In this document: in pieces, positions 27,901 to 35,185 of the stretch
Layout: every line of letters begins with the position of its first letter
How positions within the stretch are numbered: position 1 is the stretch's first letter
Assembly: GCF_028656955.1 (NCBI RefSeq)
Contig: NZ_JAMDGY010000084.1
Location: 1 to 46,663 of the forward strand
Source of the DNA: Pseudomonas fontis
GTDB lineage: Bacteria; Pseudomonadota; Gammaproteobacteria; Pseudomonadales; Pseudomonadaceae
Length of the DNA stretch: 46,663 bases
Direction of reading: 5' to 3'
Position numbers and translations under genes: made by a program
The notes under the pieces: model-generated
What the model saw: the letters and a program-made list of their open reading frames with translations, nothing else
Databases searched by the model: none
What the model was told of the DNA's origin: nothing

Positions 27901-28867
27901 CGTGATGCCGACCCTGATCGAGCTGGAAAGCTTCGACGAGCTGCAACGCGAGATCTTCGGCCCGGTATTGCACGTCGTGCGCTACAACCGCAAGAACCTC
28001 GACCAGTTGATCGAGCAGATCAACGCATCGGGCTACGGCCTGACCCTGGGCGTGCATACCCGTATCGACGAGACCATCGCCAAGGTGATCGACAACGTCA
28101 ATGCCGGCAACGTCTACGTCAACCGCAACATCGTGGGTGCCGTGGTCGGCGTGCAGCCGTTTGGTGGTGAAGGCTTGTCGGGTACTGGTCCCAAGGCCGG
28201 TGGCCCGCTGTACCTGTACCGCCTGCTGTCGACCCGTCCAGCTGATGCGATCGAGCAATCGTTCAAGCGTGCCGATGGCGACAACCTGCCGGACAGCCGC
28301 CTGCGTGAAGTGCTGCTCAAGCCGCTGGACTCGTTCAAGTCGTGGGCTGCTAGCAACCAGAATGCTGACCTGGCGCACCTGTGCGAGCAGTTCGCCCAGC
28401 AGTCGCAAAGCGGCGTGAGCCGTCTGCTGGCGGGCCCGACCGGCGAGCGCAACAGCTACACCATCCTGCCGCGCGAGCACGTGCTGTGCCTGGCGGATGC
28501 CGAGGCGGACCTGCTGACCCAGTTGGCGGCCGTATTGGCGGTGGGTAGTTCGGCGGTGCTGGTTGATGGCGAGCCGGGCAAGTCCCTGCGTGCCCGTCTG
28601 CCGAAGGATGTGCAGGCGCGCATCCAGTTGGTGGCGGACTGGAACAAGGACGAGGTGGTGTTCGACGCGGTCCTGCACCACGGCGACTCGGACCAGCTGC
28701 GCGGCGTGTGCGAGCAGGTGGCCAAGCGTGCCGGTGCCATCGTTGGCGTGCACGGCCTGTCGTCGGGCGATACCGGGATTGCCCTGGAGCGCCTGGTGAT
28801 CGAGCGTGCGTTGAGCGTCAACACTGCTGCTGCGGGTGGTAATGCGAGCTTGATGACTATCGGCTAA
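24914..28867 (+). CDS. putA: trifunctional proline utilisation protein PutA
   Basis: PutA oxidises proline to glutamate in two steps and represses the put genes. The 1317-residue protein has every expected part. An N-terminal ribbon-helix-helix (about 1-47, TTLGVKLDDPTRERLKAA) binds DNA. The FAD proline dehydrogenase barrel (about 260-610) has RLVKGAYWDSEIKRAQ and YEFQCLHGMGEPLYEQ. The glutamate semialdehyde dehydrogenase domain (about 650-1130) has catalytic Glu881 (ETGGQNAM) and Cys915 (GQRCSALR), and a C-terminal domain follows. Length and residue positions agree with E. coli PutA. The ATG follows GAGGATAA. It ends at a terminator at 28886. Confidence 0.98.
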   Translation: MATTTLGVKLDDPTRERLKAAAQSIDRTPHWLIKQAIFNYLEKLEGGATLTELSGQASNSADEAGEVQTDHAHQCFLEFAESILPQSVLRASITAAYRRPEPEVVPMLLEQARLPAAMAEATNKLAAGIAEKLRNQKSAGGRAGIVQGLLQEFSLSSQEGVALMCLAEALLRIPDKGTRDALIRDKISTGNWQPHLGNSPSLFVNAATWGLLLTGKLVSTHNESGLTSSLSRIIGKSGEPMIRKGVDMAMRLMGEQFVTGETIAEALANASKFEAKGFRYSYDMLGEAALTEHDAQKYLASYEQAIHSIGKASHGRGIYEGPGISIKLSALHPRYSRAQYERVMDELYPRLLSLTLLAKQYDIGLNIDAEEADRLELSLDLLERLCFEPQLTGWNGIGFVIQAYQKRCPYVIDYVIDLARRSRHRLMIRLVKGAYWDSEIKRAQVEGLEGYPVYTRKVYTDVSYIACARKLLSVPEVIYPQFATHNAHTLSAIYQIAGQNYYPGQYEFQCLHGMGEPLYEQVVGKVADGKLNRPCRVYAPVGTHETLLAYLVRRLLENGANTSFVNRIADQSISIQELVADPVATIEQMATQEGGFGLPHPRIPLPRDLYGSERANSAGIDMANEHRLASLSCALLATAHTDWKATPLLGCTASNEPAAAVLNPSDHRDVVGHVQEATVVDVDNAIQCALNAAPIWQATPPAERAAILERAADLMEGEIQPLMGLLAREAGKTYANAIAEVREAVDFLRYYAVQARNDFSNDAHRPLGPVVCISPWNFPLAIFSGQVAAALAAGNPVLAKPAEQTPLIAAQAVRLLLEAGIPEGVVQLLPGRGETVGARLVGDDRVKGVMFTGSTEVARLLQRNIAGRLDNQGRPIPLIAETGGQNAMIVDSSALTEQVVVDVVSSAFDSAGQRCSALRVLCLQEDSADRVIEMLKGAMAESRLGNPERLSVDIGPVIDAEAKAGIEKHIQGMRDKGRSVYQMAIADGEEIKRGTFVMPTLIELESFDELQREIFGPVLHVVRYNRKNLDQLIEQINASGYGLTLGVHTRIDETIAKVIDNVNAGNVYVNRNIVGAVVGVQPFGGEGLSGTGPKAGGPLYLYRLLSTRPADAIEQSFKRADGDNLPDSRLREVLLKPLDSFKSWAASNQNADLAHLCEQFAQQSQSGVSRLLAGPTGERNSYTILPREHVLCLADAEADLLTQLAAVLAVGSSAVLVDGEPGKSLRARLPKDVQARIQLVADWNKDEVVFDAVLHHGDSDQLRGVCEQVAKRAGAIVGVHGLSSGDTGIALERLVIERALSVNTAAAGGNASLMTIG

Positions 28868-28885
28868 GCCGTTTGCGGTAAACAG

Positions 28886-28912
28886 AAAGGAGAGCATTGC
28901 TCTCCTTTTTTT
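28886..28912 (+). terminator. intrinsic terminator of putA
   Basis: A ten-base stem aaaggagagc / gctctccttt with a three-base loop is followed by more T (ttttt), starting 19 bases past the putA stop. This is a typical rho-independent terminator. Confidence 0.92.
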
Positions 28913-28923
28913 GTGCAGGCCTC

Positions 28924-28996
28924 ATCGCCGGCAAGGCCGGCTCCCACAGAAATTGCAGGCGCCATCAACACTGTGGGAGCTAGCCTTGCCAGCGAT
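28924..28996. repeat. REP inverted pair after putA
   Basis: A consensus REP unit at 28924-28948 (minus) faces a diverged one at 28972-28996 (plus; two changes, gagctagccttgccagcgat) with a 23-base spacer. It lies in the 340-base gap between putA and the tandem membrane genes. That gap otherwise holds only the putA terminator and the hairpin at 29121. Confidence 0.9.
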
Positions 28997-29120
28997 AGGG
29001 CCGGCGGCCTCTCATTCAACTTGCAGCCGCCACAACACGCGGACGATCAGCAACGACCGACAACTGATATGACGCCCTGGCTATTGATGCCCATGGGTAC
29101 AACTGTCTTGCACCACTTTT

Positions 29121-29179
29121 GTAGCCGCTGCCGCTAGGCTGCGCTGGAGCCCGTGAGGGCTCCCAAAGGCGGCGGCTAC
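29121..29179. repeat. palindromic intergenic repeat, second type
   Basis: The outer arms gtagccgc (29121) and gcggctac (29172) pair, and inside them gagccc-gtga-gggctc (29147-29162) forms its own hairpin. This two-level palindrome resembles a second class of short repeat found between genes in pseudomonads (gtagccgctgccgc start). It sits 29 bases past the stop of the small membrane-protein gene and may end its transcript. Confidence 0.65.
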
Positions 29180-29207
29180 GTGGCGGTCGCCATGTTTAGG
29201 GCGTCCG

Positions 29208-29672
29208 TCACTCACCCTCTTCACAGCCACCCTCTTCCTGTGCCGCATTGATCGCACGTTGCACATTGGCAAGCGCCCAGATCTGATGAATAAAAACAAC
29301 CAAGGTAATCACCGCAAACAAAACAGAACCCACCGCCATGAAGTTCGACACCAGCCACAAGCCGACACTCAGGGCGATATAGGCAATGGCCGCATCATCG
29401 GGAGACCACTCATGTTCCCGCCCGGTCGCCTTGACGTAGCGATCCACCTTCCGGCAGAGCCCATACACAAAAAATATCGGGAACAGGCAGCGCAACAAAG
29501 GAATCAGGTCGAGCCCTTTCACCTCGTTGTACCGCGCCCAGTTCCGATAGAACCAGACATACCAATACAGCCCCAGTGTCACCACACTCAGAACGACGAA
29601 CATTCTCATCGGCACATAGACAAACAAAGAGGGCGCCGGGGACGCAGTTGAAGGTATTTCAGTAGTGTTCAT
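29208..29672 (-). CDS. small membrane protein, paralog 2 of tandem pair
   Basis: I do not recognise a function. This 154-residue protein has about four membrane helices. Its core, VTLGLYWYVWFYRNWARYN then PLLRCLFPIFFVYGLCRKVDR, then EWSP and ALANVQRAIN, repeats the same plan as the gene just upstream, so the two arose by duplication. The TLGLYW...YRNW block resembles the DUF4234 type of small membrane protein, a weak match. The C-terminus is acidic (EEGGCEEGE). It follows its paralog by 3 bases, so they form an operon. Confidence 0.75.
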   Translation of the reverse strand: MNTTEIPSTASPAPSLFVYVPMRMFVVLSVVTLGLYWYVWFYRNWARYNEVKGLDLIPLLRCLFPIFFVYGLCRKVDRYVKATGREHEWSPDDAAIAYIALSVGLWLVSNFMAVGSVLFAVITLVVFIHQIWALANVQRAINAAQEEGGCEEGE

Positions 29673-29675
29673 GAC

Positions 29676-30251
29676 TTAGGCTCCGCCAACCAATGAGACG
29701 GTCATGACCACACTCACTACCCAGAGTAATGCACCCGGTGCAATCCACGCCCAGTTGGCCGGCGTCAACCTGGCGTTGGCCTTCCCGGTCAGGTCGGCCT
29801 CACAGAAATTTATTCCCCGCTGGATCTTGGCAAGCGCCAGTGACTGAACTATCAGCAACCCGAAATTGGCAATCAGGCTCATCACCGGAAACAGCGAAAC
29901 CCACTTGTACAAAGCCGCTGCGCCCAAAGCCGACACGACCAGCGTAAACGTCAACCAGGCCGGCGACCAGGCATGCCCTCTGCCCTCGTCATCCAGCCTG
30001 CGATCTACCTTGGCCAGCAAAGAATAAATAAAGAATATGTTGAACAGACATCGAACCAACGGCATTACGCGTGCGCCGGTTGCAGCCTTGTACAACTTCC
30101 AGTTTCGATAGCCCCAGTAAGTCAGGTAAAAGCCCAACGTAAAGAACTGCATGACCAACAACTTGCGTACGGACACGACAAAAAACATCGGCGCCACGGT
30201 TGATACCCGTGAGTTACCACCGGCATGCGGGGAATACTCTGCTGAAGACAT
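29676..30251 (-). CDS. small membrane protein, paralog 1 of tandem pair
   Basis: Function is unknown. The 191-residue protein has about five membrane helices. Its core, FTLGFYLTYWGYRNWKLYK, PLVRCLFNIFFIYSLLAKVDRR, AWSP and ALAKIQRGIN, matches the downstream gene motif by motif; an extra C-terminal helix (WAWIAPGALLWVVSVVM) is unique to this copy. I chose the ATG at 30251 (MSSAEYSPHAGG); an upstream in-frame start would add 22 residues, including a hydrophobic stretch, and cannot be excluded. No neighbour suggests a role. The 228 bases upstream show no gene. Confidence 0.72.
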   Translation of the reverse strand: MSSAEYSPHAGGNSRVSTVAPMFFVVSVRKLLVMQFFTLGFYLTYWGYRNWKLYKAATGARVMPLVRCLFNIFFIYSLLAKVDRRLDDEGRGHAWSPAWLTFTLVVSALGAAALYKWVSLFPVMSLIANFGLLIVQSLALAKIQRGINFCEADLTGKANARLTPANWAWIAPGALLWVVSVVMTVSLVGGA

Positions 30252-30479
30252 AGTGATTGAAGCCCATTCAGTAACTGACAGCACAAAATAGGGGCTTGCT
30301 ACCAATAGATATGTCACCTGCGTCCCACGCTACGGTAAGAGCATTCCGAAACCCACCGACCTCAGTCGCACAGCACCAAAGCGCCCCACCTTCTACCCCA
30401 CTATCACCCCCATCAATTTCACTGTGCACTCCCGCGACAGCTGCCTAGACTCGGCCCATCCCCGATCAGGAACACCGTC

Positions 30480-32282
30480 ATGTCCGAGACCCTGCTCAGC
30501 GCCCGCAACCTGGCCTTCGAACTCTACGAAGTGCTCGACGCCGAGGCCCTTACCCAGCGCGAACGCTTCAGCGAGCACAGCCGCGAAACCTTCGATGCTG
30601 CCCTGGCCACCGCGCGCACCATCGCCGAGAAATACTTCGCCCCGCACAACCGCAAGGGCGATGAAAACGAGCCGCGCTACGAGAACGGCGAAGCCATCCT
30701 GATCCCCGAAGTCAAACCCGCCGTCGAGGCCTTCCTCGAAGCCGGCTTCCTCAACGCCAACCGCGATTTCGACGCCGGCGGCATGCAGTTGCCGACCCTG
30801 CTCTCGCAAGCCTGCTTCGCCCACTTCCAGGCCGCCAACGCCGGCACCACGGCCTACCCGTTCCTGACCATGGGCGCCGCCAACCTGATCGAAAGCTTCG
30901 GCAGCGAAGAACAGAAACGCCTGTTCCTGCAACCGATGATCGACGGACGCTTCTTCGGCACCATGGCCCTGACCGAACCCCACGCAGGTTCCTCGCTGGC
31001 CGACATCCGCACCCGCGCCGAACCCGCCGCAGACGGCAGCTACCGCCTGCGTGGCAACAAGATCTTCATCTCCGGCGGCGACCACTCGCTATCGGAAAAC
31101 ATCGTGCACATGGTCCTGGCCAAGCTGCCCGATGCCCCCGCCGGGGTGAAAGGCATCTCGCTGTTCATCGTGCCCAAGTTCCTGGTCAACACCGACGGCA
31201 GCCTCGGTGCGCGCAACGACGTGCTGCTGGCCGGGCTGTTCCACAAGATGGGCTGGCGCGGCACCACCTCCACCGCGCTGAACTTCGGTGACAATGGCCA
31301 GTGCATCGGCTACCTGGTCGGCAAGCCGCACCAGGGCCTGGCCTGCATGTTCCAGATGATGAACGAGGCGCGCATCGGCGTCGGCATGGGCGCAGTGATG
31401 CTCGGCTACGCCGGCTACCTGTACTCACTGGACTACGCCCGCCAACGCCCGCAAGGCCGGCCACTGGACAACAAGGACCCATCCACCGCCGCCGTGCCGA
31501 TCATTGCCCACACCGACGTAAAACGCATGCTGCTGACCCAGAAAGCCTACGTCGAAGGCGCCTTCGACCTGGGCCTGTACGCTGCGCGACTGTTCGACGA
31601 CACCCAGACCGGCGACAGCGAAACCACCCGCCAGCAAGCCCACGAACTGCTCGACCTGCTGACCCCGATCGTCAAGTCCTGGCCCTCGGAGTTCTGCCTC
31701 AAGGCCAACGAACTGGCGATCCAGATTCTCGGCGGCCACGGCTATACCCGCGAGTACCCGGTAGAGCAGTACTACCGCGACAACCGCCTGAACCCGATTC
31801 ACGAGGGCACCCACGGCATCCAGTCCCTCGACCTGCTCGGGCGCAAGCTGGCGCAGAACGGCGGTGCCGGGCTCAAGCAACTGGTGCGGCTGATCGCCGG
31901 CACCTGCGCAAGCGCCCAGCAGTTCCCAGGCCTCGATGCCTTGCGCCAGCCACTGGAGCAACTGGCCACTCGCCTGCAAAGCGTGACCCTGGGCCTGCTC
32001 GGCGACCTCGCCCAAGGCCAGGTCAACAGCGCACTGGCCAACTCGGCGCTGTACCTCAAGGCCTTCGGCCATTGCGTGATCGGCTGGCGCTGGCTGGAAC
32101 AGGCGATCCGCGCCGAACAGGGGCTGGCCGGCGGCAACCCGGCTGACGCGGACTTCTATCGTGGCAAATTGCAGGCCGCGCGGTTTTTCCTCACCTGGGA
32201 AGTACCGGGCTGCCATAATGACCTCGCACTGCTCGAGGCCCGCGACGACACCTGCCTGAGCATGCACGACGAGTGGTTCTGA
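30480..32282 (+). CDS. acyl-CoA dehydrogenase (DmdC-like, long form)
   Basis: This 600-residue flavoenzyme of the acyl-CoA dehydrogenase superfamily introduces a double bond between C2 and C3 of an acyl-CoA. Blocks visible are MALTEPHAGSSLADIRTRA (FAD and substrate contact), GNKIFISGGDHSLSENIVH, ILGGHGYTREYPVEQYYRD and the catalytic-site HEGTHGIQSLD. The extra C-terminal region and these blocks resemble DmdC, the methylmercaptopropionyl-CoA dehydrogenase group, but this large subfamily also serves other acyl chains, so the substrate is open. AGGA precedes the start. It stands alone, 31 bases before the TldD-type gene, and could share its transcript. Confidence 0.9.
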   Translation: MSETLLSARNLAFELYEVLDAEALTQRERFSEHSRETFDAALATARTIAEKYFAPHNRKGDENEPRYENGEAILIPEVKPAVEAFLEAGFLNANRDFDAGGMQLPTLLSQACFAHFQAANAGTTAYPFLTMGAANLIESFGSEEQKRLFLQPMIDGRFFGTMALTEPHAGSSLADIRTRAEPAADGSYRLRGNKIFISGGDHSLSENIVHMVLAKLPDAPAGVKGISLFIVPKFLVNTDGSLGARNDVLLAGLFHKMGWRGTTSTALNFGDNGQCIGYLVGKPHQGLACMFQMMNEARIGVGMGAVMLGYAGYLYSLDYARQRPQGRPLDNKDPSTAAVPIIAHTDVKRMLLTQKAYVEGAFDLGLYAARLFDDTQTGDSETTRQQAHELLDLLTPIVKSWPSEFCLKANELAIQILGGHGYTREYPVEQYYRDNRLNPIHEGTHGIQSLDLLGRKLAQNGGAGLKQLVRLIAGTCASAQQFPGLDALRQPLEQLATRLQSVTLGLLGDLAQGQVNSALANSALYLKAFGHCVIGWRWLEQAIRAEQGLAGGNPADADFYRGKLQAARFFLTWEVPGCHNDLALLEARDDTCLSMHDEWF

Positions 32283-32313
32283 GGGGGAACCACCGGCACA
32301 CGGAGGTTCACGC

Positions 32314-33756
32314 ATGTTCGATATCACTGCGTCGCTGCGCCAGCGTTTTGCTGGTTTGCGCAGCGGCGCCGAGTTCTTCTCGCTGCGCCATGTGCAGCAG
32401 TCCGACCAACACCTGTCAGTGCGCAAGAACGTGGCCGAGCCCCCCAGCCTGGGCCGTGACGAAGGCGCGATGCTCACCGTGCGGGTCAACGGCGTCGAGG
32501 CCTATGCGGCCACCGCCGACGTCTCCCAGGCCGGCCTGCAACGTGCGCTGGACCAGGCCGAAGCCCTCGCCCGGCAGATCGCCCGCCATGCCCTGCTCGA
32601 CCTGAGCACCCAGGCCGTGGCCAGCGGCCGCGCCGACTATGCCTCGCCCAACCATGACAAGGCCTTCCCTTCCCTGCGCGACTGCTACGACCTGCTGGCC
32701 CGCGAATCCGCCAGCGTGCCGAGCGACAGCCGCCTGGTGAACTGGCAGGCCAGCCTGGGCCTGAGCACCATCGAACAGATCTACCTGAACAATGCCGGCG
32801 CTGAATTGCGCCAGGCCCAGCGCTTCGTGTTCCCCGGCTTCAACGTCACCGCCTACGACGGCCAGGACAGCCAGAGCCGTACCCTGGGCCGGGAGAACTT
32901 CGGCCAGCAGGGCGGTTTCGATGTGGTCGAGCGTTTTGCCCTCAACGGCGCCGGCGCCCGGGTCGCCGAGCAGGCGCTGCAACTGCTGCTGGCGCCCAAT
33001 ACCCCAAGCGGGGTGCGCGACCTGCTGCTGATGCCCGACCAGATGATGCTGCAGATCCACGAGTCGATCGGCCACCCGCTGGAGATGGACCGCATTCTTG
33101 GGGATGAGCGCAACTACGCCGGCACCAGCTTCGTCAACGCCAGCGACTTCGGCCATCTGCAATACGGCTCCAAGCTGCTCAACGTGACCTTCGACCCGGC
33201 CATCCCGGAAGAACTCGCCAGCTACGCCCATGACGACGACGGCACGCCGGCAAGCAAGCAGTTGCTGATCCGCGACGGCCTGCTGGTGCGCCCGTTGGGT
33301 GGTGCGCTGTCGCAGTTCCGCTCGGGCCTGGACGGTGTTGCCAACAGCCGCGCATGCAGCTGGAACCGTGCCCCTATCGACCGCATGGCCAACCTCAACA
33401 TCGAGCCGGGCAATCAAACGCTGGAGCAACTGATCGGCGGTATCGAGCAGGGCATCCTGATGCGTACCAACCGCTCCTGGTCCATTGACGATGCGCGCAA
33501 CAAGTTCCAGTTCGGCTGCGAGTGGGGCCAGTTGATCGAGAACGGCGAACTCAAGGGCGTGGTGAAAAACCCCAACTATCGCGGTATTTCCTCAAGCTTC
33601 TGGCGCAACCTCAGCGCAGTCGGCGACGCCAGCACCAACCAGGTGCTCGGCACGCCAAACTGCGGCAAGGGCGAGCCGAACCAGGTGGTGCGGGTCGGCC
33701 ATGCCTCCCCGGCCTGCGTGTTCAGCCAGATCGACGTATTCGGAGGAGACGCCTGA
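32314..33756 (+). CDS. TldD/PmbA-family metalloprotease, catalytic subunit (TldD-type)
   Basis: This 480-residue protein belongs to the TldD/PmbA family. It has the zinc motif HESIGH at residues 249-254 (HExxxH), the mark of the catalytic TldD subunit, and the family block SSSFWRNLSAVGD near the C-terminus. In E. coli, TldD and TldE/PmbA form a heterodimer that degrades unfolded peptides and matures microcin B17 and CcdA. Here the partner overlaps downstream. A classical tldD-pmbA set is normally elsewhere in Pseudomonas genomes, so this looks like an additional pair. GGAGG precedes the ATG. Substrate unknown. Confidence 0.9.
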   Translation: MFDITASLRQRFAGLRSGAEFFSLRHVQQSDQHLSVRKNVAEPPSLGRDEGAMLTVRVNGVEAYAATADVSQAGLQRALDQAEALARQIARHALLDLSTQAVASGRADYASPNHDKAFPSLRDCYDLLARESASVPSDSRLVNWQASLGLSTIEQIYLNNAGAELRQAQRFVFPGFNVTAYDGQDSQSRTLGRENFGQQGGFDVVERFALNGAGARVAEQALQLLLAPNTPSGVRDLLLMPDQMMLQIHESIGHPLEMDRILGDERNYAGTSFVNASDFGHLQYGSKLLNVTFDPAIPEELASYAHDDDGTPASKQLLIRDGLLVRPLGGALSQFRSGLDGVANSRACSWNRAPIDRMANLNIEPGNQTLEQLIGGIEQGILMRTNRSWSIDDARNKFQFGCEWGQLIENGELKGVVKNPNYRGISSSFWRNLSAVGDASTNQVLGTPNCGKGEPNQVVRVGHASPACVFSQIDVFGGDA

Positions 33757-35087
33757 TGGCCGCCACCGCTTTGCAGCATTTCCAGGCGCTGGTCAGCGAC
33801 CTGCGCGACAACCTGCGCGGCCAGGAGCAGTTCACCCTGAGCTACAGCGGCGAGCAGTCGCAGTTCATCCGCTTCAACCACGCCAAGGTGCGCCAGGCCG
33901 GCGAAGTGCAGCAGGCCGGAGCAAGCCTCAAGCTGATCGACGACGGTCGCCAGGCCAGCCTGCACATGACCCTCAGCGGTGACGGCGAAGTCGACCGCCA
34001 GCGCTTATTTGAAGCGCTGGAGCAACTGCGCCAAACCCTGCCGCTGATCCCGCAAGACCCGTACCTGCAACTCAACGACAGCAGTTGGCAGAGCCACAAC
34101 GTGCAGGACCAGCCACTGCCCGACAGCGCCCAGGTGCTCCAGCAGATCAGCGACAGCGCCGGTGAGCTGGACCTGGTCGGGATCTATGCCGCCGGCCCGA
34201 TCAGCCTGGGGTTTGCCAGTTCGCACGGGGCCTTTGGCTGGCATCAGGCCAACAGTTTCAACTTCGATTTCAGCCTGTTCCACGCCAACGGCGAGGCGGT
34301 CAAAGCCAACTATGCCGGGCAAACCTGGGACCCGAGCGCCTTCGCCCGGCGCATGGCCCAGGCCCGCGCGCAACTGGAGCATCTGGGCCGACCGCCCAAG
34401 GCCCTGGCACCCGGCGAATACCGCGCGTACCTGGCGCCAGCGGCGATGGACGAGATCATCGGCATGCTCAACTGGGGCGGTTTTTCGGCGCAGTCCATCG
34501 CCAGCAAGAACAGCCCGTTGCAGCGCCTGTATGGCGGCGACAGCGCGATGAGCCCGCTGGTGAGCATGACCGAGCAGGTCAGCGGCTCGCTGAGCCCGGC
34601 GTTCTCCGAGGAAGGCTATCCGCGCAGCGACCTGCGCCTGATCGAGCAGGGGCAGGCGCGCGAGCAACTGACCAGTGCGCGCAGCGCGGCAGAGTTCCAG
34701 CGCGTAGCCAATGGTGCCGAGCGCTACGAGTCGGCCACGGCGCTAAGCATGGCGCCGGGCGAGCTGGCCGAGGCCGATGTGCTCAAGGCACTGGGCACGG
34801 GCCTGTACATCAGCAACCTCTGGTACCTGAACTATTCCGACCTGCCGGCCGCGCGCATGACCGGGCTGACGCGCTTTGCCACGTTCTGGGTGGAAGACGG
34901 GCAGATCCAGGCGCCGGTCAGCACCATGCGTTTCGATGACAGCGTCTACAGTTTGTTGGGCTCGCACCTTGAAGCCCTGACGCGTGAGCGCGAGCTGATC
35001 CTGTCGACCAGCACTTACGGGCAGCGCCAGACCAGTTCGAGCCATTTGCCGGGGGCGCTGGTTGCGCGTCTTACGCTGACATTGTGA
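33756..35087 (+). CDS. TldD/PmbA-family protein, non-catalytic subunit (PmbA/TldE-type)
   Basis: This 443-residue protein is the partner of the preceding gene: it has TldE/PmbA-like N- and C-terminal domains but no HExxxH zinc motif. Visible family blocks are YAAGPISLGFASSHG in the N-terminal half and GTGLYISNLWYLNYSD in the C-terminal half. The ATG shares its A with the TGA of the TldD-type gene (TGATG) and follows GGAGGAG, so translation is almost certainly coupled, fitting a heterodimer. The frame is open further upstream inside the first gene, but that is overlap only. Confidence 0.9.
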   Translation: MAATALQHFQALVSDLRDNLRGQEQFTLSYSGEQSQFIRFNHAKVRQAGEVQQAGASLKLIDDGRQASLHMTLSGDGEVDRQRLFEALEQLRQTLPLIPQDPYLQLNDSSWQSHNVQDQPLPDSAQVLQQISDSAGELDLVGIYAAGPISLGFASSHGAFGWHQANSFNFDFSLFHANGEAVKANYAGQTWDPSAFARRMAQARAQLEHLGRPPKALAPGEYRAYLAPAAMDEIIGMLNWGGFSAQSIASKNSPLQRLYGGDSAMSPLVSMTEQVSGSLSPAFSEEGYPRSDLRLIEQGQAREQLTSARSAAEFQRVANGAERYESATALSMAPGELAEADVLKALGTGLYISNLWYLNYSDLPAARMTGLTRFATFWVEDGQIQAPVSTMRFDDSVYSLLGSHLEALTRERELILSTSTYGQRQTSSSHLPGALVARLTLTL

Positions 35088-35094
35088 TGGCCCT

Positions 35095-35166
35095 ATCGCC
35101 GGCAAAGCCGGCTCCCACAGGGGTGATGTGCTGCCTTGAACTGTGGGAGCCGGCCTTGCCGGCGAT
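35095..35166. repeat. REP inverted pair before mdtD
   Basis: REP units at 35095-35119 (minus, one change, ggcaaagcc) and 35142-35166 (plus, perfect) with a 22-base spacer begin 8 bases past the PmbA-type stop and end 19 bases before the mdtD start. The pair probably ends or stabilises the upstream transcript. Confidence 0.92.
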
Positions 35167-35185
35167 GCGGCCCTAAAGGACACCC

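Noticed and set aside
24806..28897. A 1363-codon open frame on the minus strand across the whole of putA
   Set aside because: It is striking in length but is the shadow of a high-GC coding strand with strong third-position bias. Its product is rich in His, Gln, Arg and Val-Asp repeats typical of antisense frames, and putA on the other strand matches its family end to end.
29121..29179. Possible small RNA gene after putA
   Set aside because: The stretch folds well, but it looks like a known type of intergenic palindrome and no promoter or terminator of its own can be seen.
33522..33755. A longer PmbA-type protein starting 78 codons earlier
   Set aside because: The extra part lies wholly inside the TldD-type gene in another frame; the TGATG overlap with a strong binding site marks the real start.
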